A DNA stretch of 64,000 bases, taken from assembly GCF_016906535.1 (NCBI RefSeq), contig NC_057376.1, positions 1,612,001-1,676,000 of the forward strand. The letters run 5' to 3'. The position numbers and the translations under genes were made by a program. The notes beneath the pieces are model-generated. The model was not told the origin of the DNA. It ran no database searches and worked only from the letters and a program-made list of their open reading frames with translations. Of this stretch, positions 1 through 11,520 are shown in pieces. Position 1 is the stretch's first letter, and every line of letters begins with the position of its first letter. The stretch is from Rhizoctonia solani (taxonomy: Eukaryota; Basidiomycota; Agaricomycetes; Cantharellales; Ceratobasidiaceae).

Positions 1-1140
1 GCTGACTATCTGGTGAAGAACGCGTTGGTACACTCAGATCAGTAAGCTGATGGTACGACCGGAGCTGAGTGGGAGCTAAGTGGAGGCACACTGGCAGGCT
101 GACCGGGGACTGGTTCATGACGACGGGTGTTTCGAACCAGACGAACCTTGCGCTCAAGGGACTGATTGCGCTAAAGGTGAGTAGATACAGGTATGAGAAA
201 AGCGAAAGATAGCTGAGTGGAGGACGCAGAGCATGGTGGAGATACAGGAGGCAGTGGGAATGAAGAACGAGTCATCGACGTATGAGGTGAGGTGGATGAA
301 GATGATGAATGCAGGTGGCAGAGCTGAATGAGGATGGGCAGGATGCGGCGAAGTCTGGGCTGGAGCAATGGATGGAGCTGAGCAATTCAGGGACAAAGTT
401 CAGATATGAGTCAAACAGCGAGCAACCGCAACTGCTGCACGGGCTGTATGCGGACAAGATACTTGGGCTGAACTTTGTACCTGAGAGTGTTTATGCTATA
501 CAACGGACACAGTGGACCTCTGGGATGAGTACGTTTACAAAGTTATTTGGAGGCAAGCTACTAACGAGCTTTTCAGAGAAATTTGGGGTACCTCTGGGTG
601 ACCAGGGCACTACCACTAGTCTCGCATGGGAGTACTTTACTCTTGCGGCGTTGAGCACCAGTGATACCAATTTCCTCAGCAATTCCTCACTGACTCCACT
701 CAAAAGCTTGGCTGCGATGATGCAAGGTGATAGCGAAGTCATTGCTCCAGCTGATGTGTATGATGTTATTACCGGACAGGCTATTCAAGGGTATAGCCTA
801 CGGGGAAATATTGGAGGTTCTTATGCGCTCCTGGCTCTCAAGTAGGTGTCACAAGGCTGCCTTGCTATGCAGATGCTTAATAATGAGTCATAAACGCTGC
901 AGTGTTCCCACCAAGTCGATCACTCAGGTTCCAGCTTCTCCATCACCAACAATGGCTCCTCCTTCTGGTAATTCCTCGAATTCAGGCTTTGCTATTAGAG
1001 GTGTGTTTTGTATGCTATAAGATAAATCTGGGTTATGCGTAACTCACTCACTCTAAAATCCAGAAAATGTGACCAGGGGATTCGTATTGTTTTATCTGAC
1101 TGCTTCAATACCATGTATATTACTTTTCTTGCTATTTTGA
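1..1140 (+). CDS. Glutaminase A (GtaA)-type secreted enzyme, 5' truncated
   Basis: This is the C-terminal part of a GtaA-family protein (DUF4965/DUF1793-type glutaminase), cut by the window edge. Members hydrolyse L-glutamine outside the cell in fungi. Visible family blocks are ADYLVKNAL at the window start, TGDWF..TNLALKGLIALK near 95-175, and LLHGLYADKILGLNFVPESVY near 435-495. Introns are inferred at about 42-94, 176-222, 286-310, 842-902 and 1001-1066. A stop at 843 in the long open frame is avoided by splicing out the GTAGGT..CAG intron; the protein then runs through a Pro/Ser/Thr/Asn-rich linker to a hydrophobic C-terminal stretch ending at TGA 1138-1140. That tail resembles a GPI-attachment signal or a membrane anchor. 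A paralogue follows directly downstream. Family assignment is firm; the tail depends on my splice choices. Confidence 0.8.
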
Positions 1141-1695
1141 TGTTATAGTCAGTCTTTTGTTTTATTTTGCAATTTTAGATCCTTGGCTTTGCCGCCACTG
1201 CTCTGTTACTAAAGCTACGTGCCTCTCATGCGGACCGTTTATATCGACTTAGATTACATATAGGATAACATTATCCTCTTTCTCGTAATCCGAGTTGATA
1301 GAACACATACTTCCTTGATCGTTAGTTTGGTCTGGGGTGGTGCAATTTAATTGATTCTCTACTGCACCTGCGACTGGTTGCGACTAATCCTGACGCATTC
1401 ATTTCAGACACAAGCGAGTAGCTGCAAAATCCATCGGGTAGCTGTAGAGTTCCGGAGAGTCTTTGTGCTGATTGAGCTCTCTGGCGTTCTCGGGCAGGTG
1501 TGTCTCTTTTGAAGGCAAGTGATCTACGTTCAGGGTACGACCTTATGCCAAGATAACTTAAATGGAAGCAGCATCAATTGCTGGTGTTGCTTGGCTGTGT
1601 CAAAGTTTGTGCACTGTACTGGCGCTCGTATGTTGCATTTTTTTATAAGCCACTGCACCAAGATCTTACTACTCTGGATTCCTTTTATCTTTCAA
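1141..1695. other. Intergenic region between the two glutaminase genes
   Basis: No gene recognised. It holds the 3' flank of the first glutaminase and the presumed promoter and leader of the second. The open frame at 1519-1695 upstream of the chosen ATG has no family similarity that I can see. Confidence 0.5.
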
Positions 1696-4600
1696 ATGCC
1701 TTCGCCGTGGCGATCTTTAAGCTCCGCCTTTACATCGCTATTGCTGGGGTCCAGCCTGCTCGAAGCACCTGCTCGAGCCCAGAGCACAGCGAATGTGACT
1801 TGGGTAGCACAACCCTACGTTTTACCTTCCAGCCCCTTGCTCGTTAAATCGCCGCATGTATCTGCTTGGGCTCAAGGGGCCAATGAGATTGCTGGACAAT
1901 GGCCCAAATTTGCAACTGGTGGATTTCATTCCCCTTTCACTCCCCTTACAAAACCTATTCATAGACTCTTGGTTCGATTTGTTACGTCAAAGTCGATAAT
2001 ACGACATACACATTATGGGGTAATCCCAGCACCAGAGTAAATGCTATCGCACGGCAAACCTATTTCCAAGTAAGGCAAAGAGAACCACGTGATTTCGGCT
2101 TATTGACAACTCGAATGTGCTCAAGAACATCCCTACTAAACCAACTATAGCTTTTACTGCTGGTCCGACAAACATAATACTGGGCTTGTATCACCCATTA
2201 GACGTAATTATTGATCGGTGTATGATTGCAGTACACGTCGTTGTCGAAATCCAACTTATATAACGTTAACTTGCCTCTCAGTATACGGACCTCACCCGAT
2301 TATCACATCCATTCTCTTACATCGATATTTCCGCTTACACAAATGAAGCAGATCAAAATCAGCATAGTGTTTCTGTAATTCAGCAGTGTGGTTTTCTGAG
2401 AAACTTTTGGCACTGACGCCCCAATAATAACGCTAGGTATACCTAGATGTCAGTGGAGGTAAGAGCTCTCTGGATTGGTCGTAGCTTTGCTGCGATCCGT
2501 TGACGCATAAATATAGATTGGGTTACAGGGAACAGGGAACAGGTGGTAAAATGGTCGACGGCGACAGAAAACAATACGATAATTCATAATATGATTCTTC
2601 AAAATTCAGCTGTCCATACAGAATTCCGCCAAAGAGCTCAGTGGGGTGCACTTTATCTCGCTTGAAATCAAGTAGGTGTCGAGATGGATCCTATACATTT
2701 TATTGGTTTCGATAAGCTGAACCTTGACCTGGCAACATAGACCCAGCAAGATGGCACTCTGAGTGGTGGGACAACTTGGCAAACCGGTCAAGACATTGTT
2801 GTCAGAGGCCAGTTCCTGTCGACCGGCAAGTTGGGCAACACACAAGATACCAACTTCCGGAAAGTAACGGATAATTGGCCCATCATGGCCATCGCTCAGG
2901 ATTGGGGAAGCATTGGTTCGGTACGGAGAAGAGCAACGTTTGTTCCGGGACATTCAAGAAACCCAGCAGTATAATTTCAAACGCCCACATCACCAGAGGA
3001 CAGGGGTCTATATTACACCCTTGAATTCTCGACTGAACATGATGCTGTAAGCCCATATTTCACCAGCCATAGTCGCCTTCTTACCGATGAGCTTAGTTGA
3101 GATTTGTACTTGATGATTGGGTACCCGGCGTCAAAGCGTCCGCGAGCTTAGCTGCTAAAGTTATGACAAAGGGGGCGAAATATCTCCAGATTACATGGGT
3201 GTCATATCAGCAAGCACGTTGCAAGCGTTCGCCAGTATGGAGCTCACAATTCCGGACGGTACCAAAAGTATACAGGACTCGGACATCAAGCTTTTTATTA
3301 AAGACATGGCCACCGAGGAAGACGGCACAAGCAGTAAGCCCATGGTTTGATTAATCTCATTGAAATACTAATAGTTAACTCTGACGAAAGTGCCTGGAGT
3401 CTTCTCATCCGTTAATTCGTTATACTCGATTATGCCGATGCTCATATATACGAACCCCATGCTCGGTAACTACGGCCTGAGAACAATTTTGGACTATTCA
3501 AGGTTCTTTAACCAACCCTTTGCTGCCCACAATGTCGGCTTGCGTTACGGGGAAGCAGTGGTACATCCTAATCAACATAGCAGTCGAACTGATTGTATGC
3601 ACCACTTTTACGTCTTTGTATGAGTACCACTGACTTGATTTTTAGCGACTACGAGTATGATTATTATGACCTACGCATTTATGAGGTATACTGGCGTGGC
3701 GGAGCTGGCAGCTGTTCACGTCCGTATAGCTTCACTAAACGCAATCTTGGACTTTATTGACATCGACCCTGCTATAGTATAACACGTTGAAGACTTGGGC
3801 TGATTACCTAGTCGACAACGCATTGTTCCATGGTTTAGAGTAGGTCTGGCTACAATTAGATTGAATATGGTTTATGAATTTACCCTAGGGTAACCGGAGA
3901 CTGGTTCGTGGGAGACGCTGCTGGTCCTTCCGCTAATATGACAAATGTCGCACTAAAGGGGTTGATTGCTCTTCAGGTGAGATATCCAAGTGCAATCATT
4001 CTTGAGTCATGAGGATTGACCAAAATTGACTGTGTATAGAGTATGGTCGAGATTCAGAGCTCATTGATAGATAAATCTAGCGAGTCTCCTAAATACCTCG
4101 TAAGTGATGCAGGGCTCGACCCCCGGGTCTATAGCAGTACTCAATTTCTTCAGAACGCAGCCAACTCAGGACTGAAGCAATGGATCCAGCATAGTGATTA
4201 TGGTACGAAAGTTGCATACCAGTCCAACGCGAAGAATTATCTTCTCCGCGCTCTCTATGCCGACAAACTTCTTGGGTTGAACTTTGTTCCTGAGAGTGTG
4301 TACCAGCGGCAAAGGGCCCAGTTCGCGTCCGATCTGAGTACGTTCCAGAGCTTATTCTTAATTAATCACTTGCTCTAAAACGTGACTGTTAGAGCAATAT
4401 GGAGTGCCCCTGACCGACCAGAACAACTTCACTACCATTACCCACCAGTACTTTACCATTGCGGCATTGACCGCTAATAACTCGAGCTTCCTCAGCAATT
4501 CAGCCTTTAGAGCGATCAAGAACTATACCGGATCATTGATTAACGCAGACCTAGCAGCTCTTGCTGATACATACGATGCTGCAACTGGGGCTGCTGCAGC

Positions 4601-4886
4601 TGGATCCGCTGCGCGTGGAAGTGTCGGTGGTTCTTTTACTGTTTTAGCTCTTAAAAAGTGGGTTGATTCTGAATCATTTAGTCAAGCCACGCTAATCCTA
4701 TATCGTTCGTAGAGGGGAGGTCAAGCAGATTCATCCCATTATGGTACCTACTCCCAATTCTACTATAAAGACTCGTGAGTCTCAACCTTATACTGTGTAT
4801 ATATGCGTTGACAATCAATCACAGCAGTGGCTCTCAACTTCATGGCTACGGTCGTAGCCTTTGTGTCTTTGGTCTTCTTGATTTAA
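1696..4886 (+). CDS. Glutaminase A (GtaA)-type secreted enzyme, second tandem copy
   Basis: Full-length GtaA-family gene. The ATG at 1696 starts a signal peptide (hydrophobic core near residues 15-28) followed by the family start, with SPLLVKSPHVSAW. Further blocks in order: PFSYIDISAY near 2310; GQDIVVRGQF with NWPIMAIAQDWGS near 2790-2910; FVLDDW near 3100; ISPDYMGVISASTLQAF near 3180; MIIMTYAFMRYTG near 3655; TGDWF and TNVALKGLIALQ near 3895-3975; LLRALYADKLLGLNFVPESVY near 4240. After LALK, introns at about 4657-4711 and 4789-4824 lead to a short linker and a hydrophobic end (TAA at 4884), again GPI-signal-like. The frame slips by one base near 3160-3180. Many introns make exact joins uncertain. 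Confidence 0.8.
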
Positions 4887-5542
4887 GCAATATGGATCAG
4901 TCGTTCCCAAGCTTCTCAGCCCTGGAAACCCGTTGGTAGTCCGGTCTAGCGAATTGTTTTCTGTTTATGACTGAAAAGGTTATGGTTTATCAGCGTATAC
5001 AATCTTATTAAACAAATGAGTCCTTGTAATAATAAATTCTGCTCTGGTACTGAATAAGATACAAGCAAAGACGCAAGCTAGCGCTGAAAACACTTCAAAT
5101 CACTAAATTACAAGGTGGTATCACTATCGCCTCCTATTGGTAAGCTGAATAAGTTGAGAAAATCCCGTTCTTCATGATCATATATTATGGGCGCTGGAGT
5201 TCTCGGAAGCAACATCCACTGATTCAGTTGTGTATATTCACCACATAGTCCTGTTCCCGACTTGAATAGAGGATTGGTTTATGATGCGACAACTACTAAT
5301 ATGGCTCTTCACTCAATGGTTGGTTGATCAAGTAAGTAAATAGATCGAAGCTCAGCAAACTTGATTATATAAATAAATACTAGTAAGATACAGCCGAAGT
5401 AGCAACAGTTCGCATATGCAACCAGGTCAAATTAGTATATGAGCACACATTCGACTAAATCCAACAACGATGTGATACATCCAGAGTACATCTAATAGTT
5501 GAGTAGGACAGGACTAGGTCAGGAATCTAGAAGACAAACATG
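4887..5542. other. AT-rich intergenic region containing a glutaminase relic
   Basis: No intact gene. It separates the glutaminase pair from the membrane protein on the other strand and carries the relic listed separately. Confidence 0.5.
5270..5335 (+). pseudogene. Relic of a third glutaminase A copy
   Basis: A short stretch aligns with the exon that reads TGDWF...TNLALKGLIAL in the two upstream genes: GATTGGTTTATGA is followed by a segment that translates as ATTTNMALHSM in one frame, and a GTAAGT donor-like site follows at the same relative place. No long coding frame surrounds it. I read it as a decayed third tandem copy; the match is short, so chance is possible. Confidence 0.4.
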
Positions 5543-7022
5543 CTAAGCCTGAGAGCTGGTAGCTGTGCCCTGGCTCTCGATATCGGACTCAAACCTTGGT
5601 TTCGTTTGAGATAGTTGCAGTTCGTGATGATCGTCCTTGTAGGACGCCAGAGCAAGGCTACTCGGAGATGAGTGGCTCTCGACGGGCTGTGGATCAGACA
5701 GATGTCCGATAGAGGAGTTTTGACCTTCCGAATGAGGAACTCTTGGGGATTTGGGCCGAATGATATGCCACGCAACAAGCACGTCTTCTTGACTCCCAAA
5801 AATAAGAAAGATGACAACCCCAATGAAGGCAATGATGATATCGGGGACTTCGATAGAGAATGTGAGGACCGCAGCAATAAAACTGAGGACCAAAGCGACC
5901 TGCAGGCACATAAATACTCAAAAAATGCAATGAATAGTATAGGAAGAAAGGCTTACGAAGATAAACAAAGCAAAAGCAACGATCCTAGCCAAGAACGGAA
6001 CAGACACTTCTCCCACTTCGGCACGTCCAAGTTTTTTCGACTTCCGAAATCGCCGATACACGAGAATCACGGTCCAGCCTATATTTCTTATCTCAACACC
6101 GCATTGTAAATGATATATTAAAGAGATGCGGACCTTGGAATATTAAGCATAGGATTAAAAGCACGGCCGCAAGAACGGAAGAGACTATACCTAGGATTCA
6201 GATGTAAGGAAAAGACAGCACAGAATCAGCAAAGAGTACGAACTAAGGTCTTGGTTGTCTGAGATACAATAGAATGACGATCGGTGAACGCGCGAACTGA
6301 TCTGTGTTGCTGCAAAGATCGCGGAGAGGCCAATCCACACTAGCCATGGGAAGCCGAGTAACTAGATGTTCCGCAGTCTAAGTGAACCCTGATGACCCAA
6401 AAGGAAGGGTAGAACGTACAGTAATGGATAGCCATTTCGATTCCTTAGAAATAACGGCGTTTGTTCGTACGCTCCATGTGAGGCTCCAAACCTATTCCAA
6501 TATCATTCAAACCTCGGTAATCGTCCGACCAAAATTGGGATGGTACATACTTTCCAGACGACTGTCAGAGCTGCAGCTGACATTCCGGGCGGCTGAGCTG
6601 TATTCCGATGAAAAATTTGGCTTAAGAAGAGGCTAATTAACGCACAGGGGCGGAACTTACCGAGCATGATGGCACTTTGGGCTTGACATAATGCATAGGG
6701 CGGCTCAGGCCCGTCTAATTGCCGAGTAAACAATCTACACGTATCCTTCAGACCCCCTATGGTCATCAATTAACGCGAAGCTTACAGCAGAGATCCGGCT
6801 AATGATGACAGTGCTATGGAAGGCATATTAGTATAGAGGCTTAAGGGGGAGGGAGGCGACGACCTACTCCAGAGGAATGTGTTGTTCGGTAACGTCGGGT
6901 GTCGCTTTACGGATGAACAAAACAAGAACGTGAGCGTTAGAAAGGGCAGTGTTACGAAGCCGAATAGCTGTATATTTAATGGTGAATTAATGTCGAGGGT
7001 CGACCAGATAGCGTAAACATGC
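5543..7022 (-). CDS. Seven-transmembrane GPCR-like membrane protein
   Basis: Exons on the minus strand give a protein with about seven hydrophobic segments. In order: LFGFVTLPFLTLTFLF followed by KRHPTL (about 6965-6900); PSIALSSLAGSLL (6826-6785); an LCQAQSAIMLG segment with AAALTVVWK; FPWLVWIGLSAIFAATQI near 6345; SSVLAAVLLILCLIF near 6165; SVPFLARIVAFALFIF near 6000; and LVLSFIAAVLTF with a last helix near 5890-5780. The cytoplasmic tail of roughly 70 residues is polar and Ser-rich and ends at 5543. The topology and the basic loop YRRFRKSKKLG before helix six resemble fungal seven-helix receptors. I cannot name the family. The first exon upstream of 7022 is not resolved, so the N terminus is missing here. 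Confidence 0.55.
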
Positions 7023-7596
7023 CTGGAACGTAAAATATATTATTCGTGGTGCATTGGGCATGGAGAGCGCTGTCCGGTCTGGCCGAGGTTGACGCGAGAG
7101 CCGATATGATGAGGGACCACTTAGGCCTGCCGATGTACCCAATGGCAGCCAAAGCAATCCGAGGCCCCCCGGGTAGATGTAGGGAACGGATGGGAGGGGC
7201 TCGTCAATCAGTCAGTCAACACACGAGAAAACTCGGGTGTGAAGGTGGCATAAAGGATCGTCGTGTGCGATAGACTTTGCCGAGACTCGGATGCATCACA
7301 TCCAAATAATCGAAGCATGGGACCTGGCGCTTGTGGTTTCCCCTGAATCTTGTTCTGAACAAGGCCGGAAATAAAGTAATACGGCATTTGTACCTGTAAC
7401 TAATCTATGCCGCCGGATGTGGCTGCAGACGGCAACATACCGATCACCAAGCAACAGGCTACCCACACGGGTGAATAAATGTACGATTCTATAGGACGAA
7501 TAATTGTGGGATATCCCAGACCGAACGACAGACGGACAAGTAAGATTCTGTGAGAAAACTGTTTCGAGACCGGAGACAGCTTGACTACCACCCAAT
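7023..7596. other. Intergenic region, possible first exon of the membrane protein
   Basis: No gene that I can support. On the minus strand there is an acceptor-like TTCCAG at the edge of the membrane-protein exon, so a short 5' exon may lie here. The remainder is the 3' flank of RPB3. Confidence 0.4.
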
Positions 7597-9094
7597 TTAC
7601 ATGTTCCATCCGCCTCCCCTGTTGGGTGATGCAGATCCCCATGTGCCTCCAGAATTGGCAGGGCTGTTAGACCCCCATCCTCCGTTACCACCCCGAGGAC
7701 TAGCAGATGAGCCCCATCCTCCGCCTCCTCCACGAGGGCTTGAGCCCCATCCACCCGCAGCTTGTCCTGGGCTTGCAGCTCCCCATCCTCCAGTTTGAGC
7801 GGGAGATGCAGCAGCACCCCATCCGTTTGTTTGCTGACGTGCACCATTGGTTTGAGGAACAATTGCAGCTCCAGCACCTGTGTCTCCGTCGAATTCGTTC
7901 CGAGGTGTCAATCCGTGAATAATGTTCCCAAGTTTAGTTTGCAGTTCAATCAACCCCTAGCCACTACTTTGAGTATATAGGAAAATCATCAAGAGCAAGT
8001 GGCCACACCTTTAAAACGACTTCTCTAGGAGCAACCTTCCCGTCTGTCTCAATATCAAAGTAAAACTTCTCCGGTTTAGCCATATAATCAAATGACTCGT
8101 CATCTCTTGGGGGCTCCTCCTCTTTCGCATTTTCGCTCAGCGGCCATTCAGCGCGCGAGTCAACTTCGTACCAGTAAGTGGTGTGTCGGAGCTTATTGTA
8201 TGGGTCATATTCAAAGCCGACACCTGTGCAGGGAGACCACTTGGCGTGTTCTTTTGCTGTGCCCTAGGTGATACACATAAAGTCAGTGAGGGCAGACGAA
8301 ACTGATATTGAGGTGGATAAACCTTTTTGGCTATACAGCGTAGCCTGAGCTCCTGCCCTTTTCGTATCCTGCATAGCAACACAGGGGGAACATTCGGATC
8401 ATCTGGGCTCATTTTAATATCCACAATGAGTCAAGTGACGCCAGAATGACTATACCTTTCCCTATAGGTGTCCCGAAATTCGGTGGTCGCTTCTGCAATT
8501 CATCGCCCTCCTCTCCTTCATCTTCCCCTCCAAACTCGCCTCCACCTGAAGGGACAACATCGAGATTGTTGGAAGTAATGTCAACAGGTTGGTTTGTCGA
8601 CGAAACGTTCAAGTATAACTCGACCGAGCAGTATTTGCATCGGGAGATACATGTACAATCCTAAGCGGGAAGGAAAACGTGTTAGGGGGAAGGGGTGACG
8701 CGGAATAACACGCACCCTTGTATACCTCAATGCCTCGTCGCAATTTGTGCTCACGAGAGGGACCATGCCCAGTCGGTGCGCCAAAAACTCATCGGGTAGA
8801 ACGGTCGTGTTGCTCTCGATTTCGACTAGGTCAATAGCTTCAAACCCCAGGTATTAGATCCGATTTGATTCTCTAAATAATGAATGTTTACCAATTGTTG
8901 GCAAATCAGCCATGCAAACTCGTCGAAGAGAGTTGGCAAAGCTATGAGAAAAATAGCAGTTGATTGCAATGTGGCTGTAAACATTACTAGTGGAACACTA
9001 ACGCAAGCTCTACACCTTCCAAAACAAAATTGACCGATTGTTTTTTGATATCCCGGATCGTCAGGAGCGGTCCTGTGCTCGTTTCCTGATTCAT
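7597..9094 (-). CDS. RPB3: RNA polymerase II subunit RPB3 with GW-rich tail
   Basis: RPB3 is the alpha-like subunit that pairs with RPB11 to nucleate Pol II assembly. The ATG at 9094 begins [18 protein letters not shown]. The following exons give [16 protein letters not shown], the alpha-motif [13 protein letters not shown], a zinc loop [10 protein letters not shown] near 8665, the acidic insert of about 20 residues ([16 protein letters not shown]), [19 protein letters not shown] near 8370, HAKWSPC near 8230 and the C-terminal core block LQTKLGNII at about 7945. These are diagnostic of RPB3. The protein then continues for about 95 residues rich in Gly, Ser, Pro and Trp, with seven Trp nearly all in GWG or GW context (7600-7870). 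That extension is absent from yeast and animal RPB3. Divergent from the DNA glycosylase, with about 260 bases between. Confidence 0.92.
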
Positions 9095-9355
9095 CTTTTC
9101 GTTATTCTCTCGTAATTAAAGCTAAACGTCAATAAATAATATCGTCGTAGTTGGGGTGCGGTGCAACTCACGGCGCTTGTTCCTCGATGACCAAGACACG
9201 CGACACGATCGAAGAAACAAATGTCAACAGAGATGACAGATATCATCCGCTTCTTGGCTCAACTCTCCACCACTTGAGTTTCGCATTGTTTTGGGTATCA
9301 AAAACAACGTGATCAAAAACAGAAATCTACGCATAATTTTCTCCTTTTTTTCAAT
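9095..9355. promoter_or_regulatory. Shared divergent promoter, RPB3 / DNA glycosylase
   Basis: Only 261 bases separate the two start codons, so both promoters must lie here. A pyrimidine-rich stretch (TTTTCTCCTTTTTTTC) stands just before the glycosylase ATG. No TATA box stands out. Confidence 0.5.
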
Positions 9356-10908
9356 ATGTCTGGCCGAGTCACTAGGTCCGCCACACGCCTCCGATCCACC
9401 GCAACCGAGAGCCCAGCTACACACCCCGTTGAACCAGCTACACTTCCTCGTCGCAAAAAGCCTACAGCTTCTGGCCGTTCTGGATCACCAACTCCTTCCA
9501 AACGACCTGCTCCTACTTTGAGGAAAGTCAGTGGATCGGCTGTAGAACTGCCTACCCTTCCGCCTTTCATCGAACCCCCCTACGATCCTGCTCTTATCCC
9601 AGCAGTCTTGACCTTTTCATTTGATAAAGCAAAAGAACATTTAATAAGGGCTGATGGAAGATTTGAGAAAATATTCAAAGAGCTGCCATGCAGGCCTTTT
9701 GAGCATTTGGAGCCTGTCGATCCATTTCAGTGAGTGATAGATCTCCAGTCATAGTGGGGGTAATTGACTGATACAGCCACATTGGCATAGAACACTGGTT
9801 ACTTCCATCTTGTATGTACAACATCACTTTCAGTGTGCAAGGTAATAGGTTATTTGATGAGCGACAGAGGCCAACAGATATCATGGCTCGCCGCCAAGTC
9901 TATTCGGCATCGGTTTCTACGTCTCTTTGACCGTTCGTTGCCCGAAAAAGTATCACTTAACTATGACCAGTGAGCTTTCTTCTTCCTTCCTCGCCTGATC
10001 AGACTACATGGGATATCATCCAGGGGATTAAAATATACGTTCCCATCTCCAGGAAGAATCGCGAGCGTAGACGAGGGTATTCTAAGGACCGCGGGGCTGA
10101 GTGGACGGAAAGCAGAATATGGCATGGACAATCACGGTCTAGTATACCTCGCCGTACTAATGACCAATCGGCCCAATAGTGCTAGACCTTGCAAAGCGGT
10201 TCGCAGACGGCCGACTATCAACTCAAAAACTGGCCAATACAACTGACGAAGAGCTTTTGGAAATGCTAATTGCTGTGCGAGGTATTGGAAAGGTTTGTCT
10301 CTCCCCGAGCAGATGTCCCCCCGACACTCACGCTGGGACATTTCTAGTGGACTGTGGACATGTTTGCTATTTTCTCCCTTCGTCGCCCCGATATCCTACC
10401 CGTCGGTGACTTGGGGACTCAAAAAGGATTATTGAACTGGGTACTTTCGAGCCATGACCCCGAAAAGCACTCACTTTGCATCGATCCTAAGAAACTTCCT
10501 AAAACCGATGACGACGAGCCCGAAAAGCCAAAAGAAGCAAAGGCTGTTGAATCTGGAGAGGACACATCAGTTCTTCCGACACCGGCTCAAGCATCTACAT
10601 CAAAGTCCACAGCGGCAGCGCCAGAAGTTTCGAACCCAAAACAATTCGCCACCATTCCACTCGTACCGGTCACACCCGTACCACTTCCAGAAGGAGTAAC
10701 GCTCGAAATGCTCAAGGCTCGCGCAAACGGGAAAAAGGCCAAAGGGGGATGTTACCTGTTACCCAACGAGATGGAAGCTTTGACCGCTAGTTGGAAGCCT
10801 TATCGGTCACTCGGTGAGTCTCTTTCGGCCCAAACGATAACAGGAATTGATGATGTTGGTACATTAGGGGTGTTTTATCTGTGGGCTCTTGTCGATGGAC
10901 CGAAATAA
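9356..10908 (+). CDS. MAG1: DNA-3-methyladenine glycosylase (HhH-GPD, AlkA/Mag1 type)
   Basis: Removes alkylated purines in base excision repair. ATG 9356 opens a basic, Ser/Thr/Pro-rich N terminus of about 70 residues, a likely nuclear-targeting region. The fold follows: [10 protein letters not shown], then across an intron TLVTSIL and [18 protein letters not shown] near 9880, then [13 protein letters not shown] near 10100. The helix-hairpin-helix LIAVRGIGK is joined by splicing at about 10293-10347 to [20 protein letters not shown], followed by D; that Asp is the catalytic residue of the GPD motif. A Pro/Ser/Thr-rich insert of about 90 residues (10500-10700) precedes the last helices, [19 protein letters not shown], and after a 54-base intron [10 protein letters not shown]. 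Length and motifs agree with fungal Mag1 apart from the insert. Confidence 0.93.
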
Positions 10909-11520
10909 CATTGTAACAGAAAAATCTTGCTTTTTTAATCTAGACTGGGTCAGGCTTAGCAGCACACAGTGTAGATGTATATAATAGCTTTTCTCCCTCA
11001 GCTTTAGGACAAGGATATGCTAGCGCATGCACTGGGCCGATAAGTATGCTGAAGGAGGTACATAATAAAAACGCATACAACTGGCTCATAAATTACAAAT
11101 CAAAGTCAGATATTTCAATTGCCGGGTTTGCTAATATATTATAACAAGGCACAAGATGAACATAGTTCCGGTCAACATATTTGATCATGGCAGTTACAGA
11201 AAATATTTTTTGAGGGTGCAGAAGTAGATAGTGGGTGCTGTAAAATGGACGGTCAATAATGCACCAATAGCCTGTTCGGCCCACGTCGTTTGTTCCCAAT
11301 GTTCACAATACGTTTGTATGCGCGAAGCACGCAGATCAGGAGCCAACACGCGCCCGGAACCACGTTTGTCATACATTTGTCATAGACTTGATCGTTTTGG
11401 CTCTCAACAGCCAGCAGCGTTGCCAGTTCTCTCGTCCCGATCACGACCAGAGCTCGAGAAACCCTCGTTGCTTACCAGATTCTCACAGGCCGCTCATTTG
11501 TGTTGAAATACAGTCAAGAT
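10909..11520. other. Intergenic region, tandem genes
   Basis: No gene recognised. It holds the 3' flank of the glycosylase and the promoter of the TBC gene. Confidence 0.5.

Noticed and set aside
542..576. Possible 35-base intron in the first glutaminase
   Set aside because: It has donor, branch and acceptor look-alikes, but its removal breaks the frame into FGVPLG, which is continuous without it.
1179..1268. Alternative last exon of the first glutaminase with a hydrophobic end
   Set aside because: It would need an intron of about 178 bases; the shorter intron ending at 1066 has normal length and gives an equally good tail.
5672..6109. 145-codon open frame on the plus strand
   Set aside because: Antisense to the well-supported exons of the seven-helix protein.
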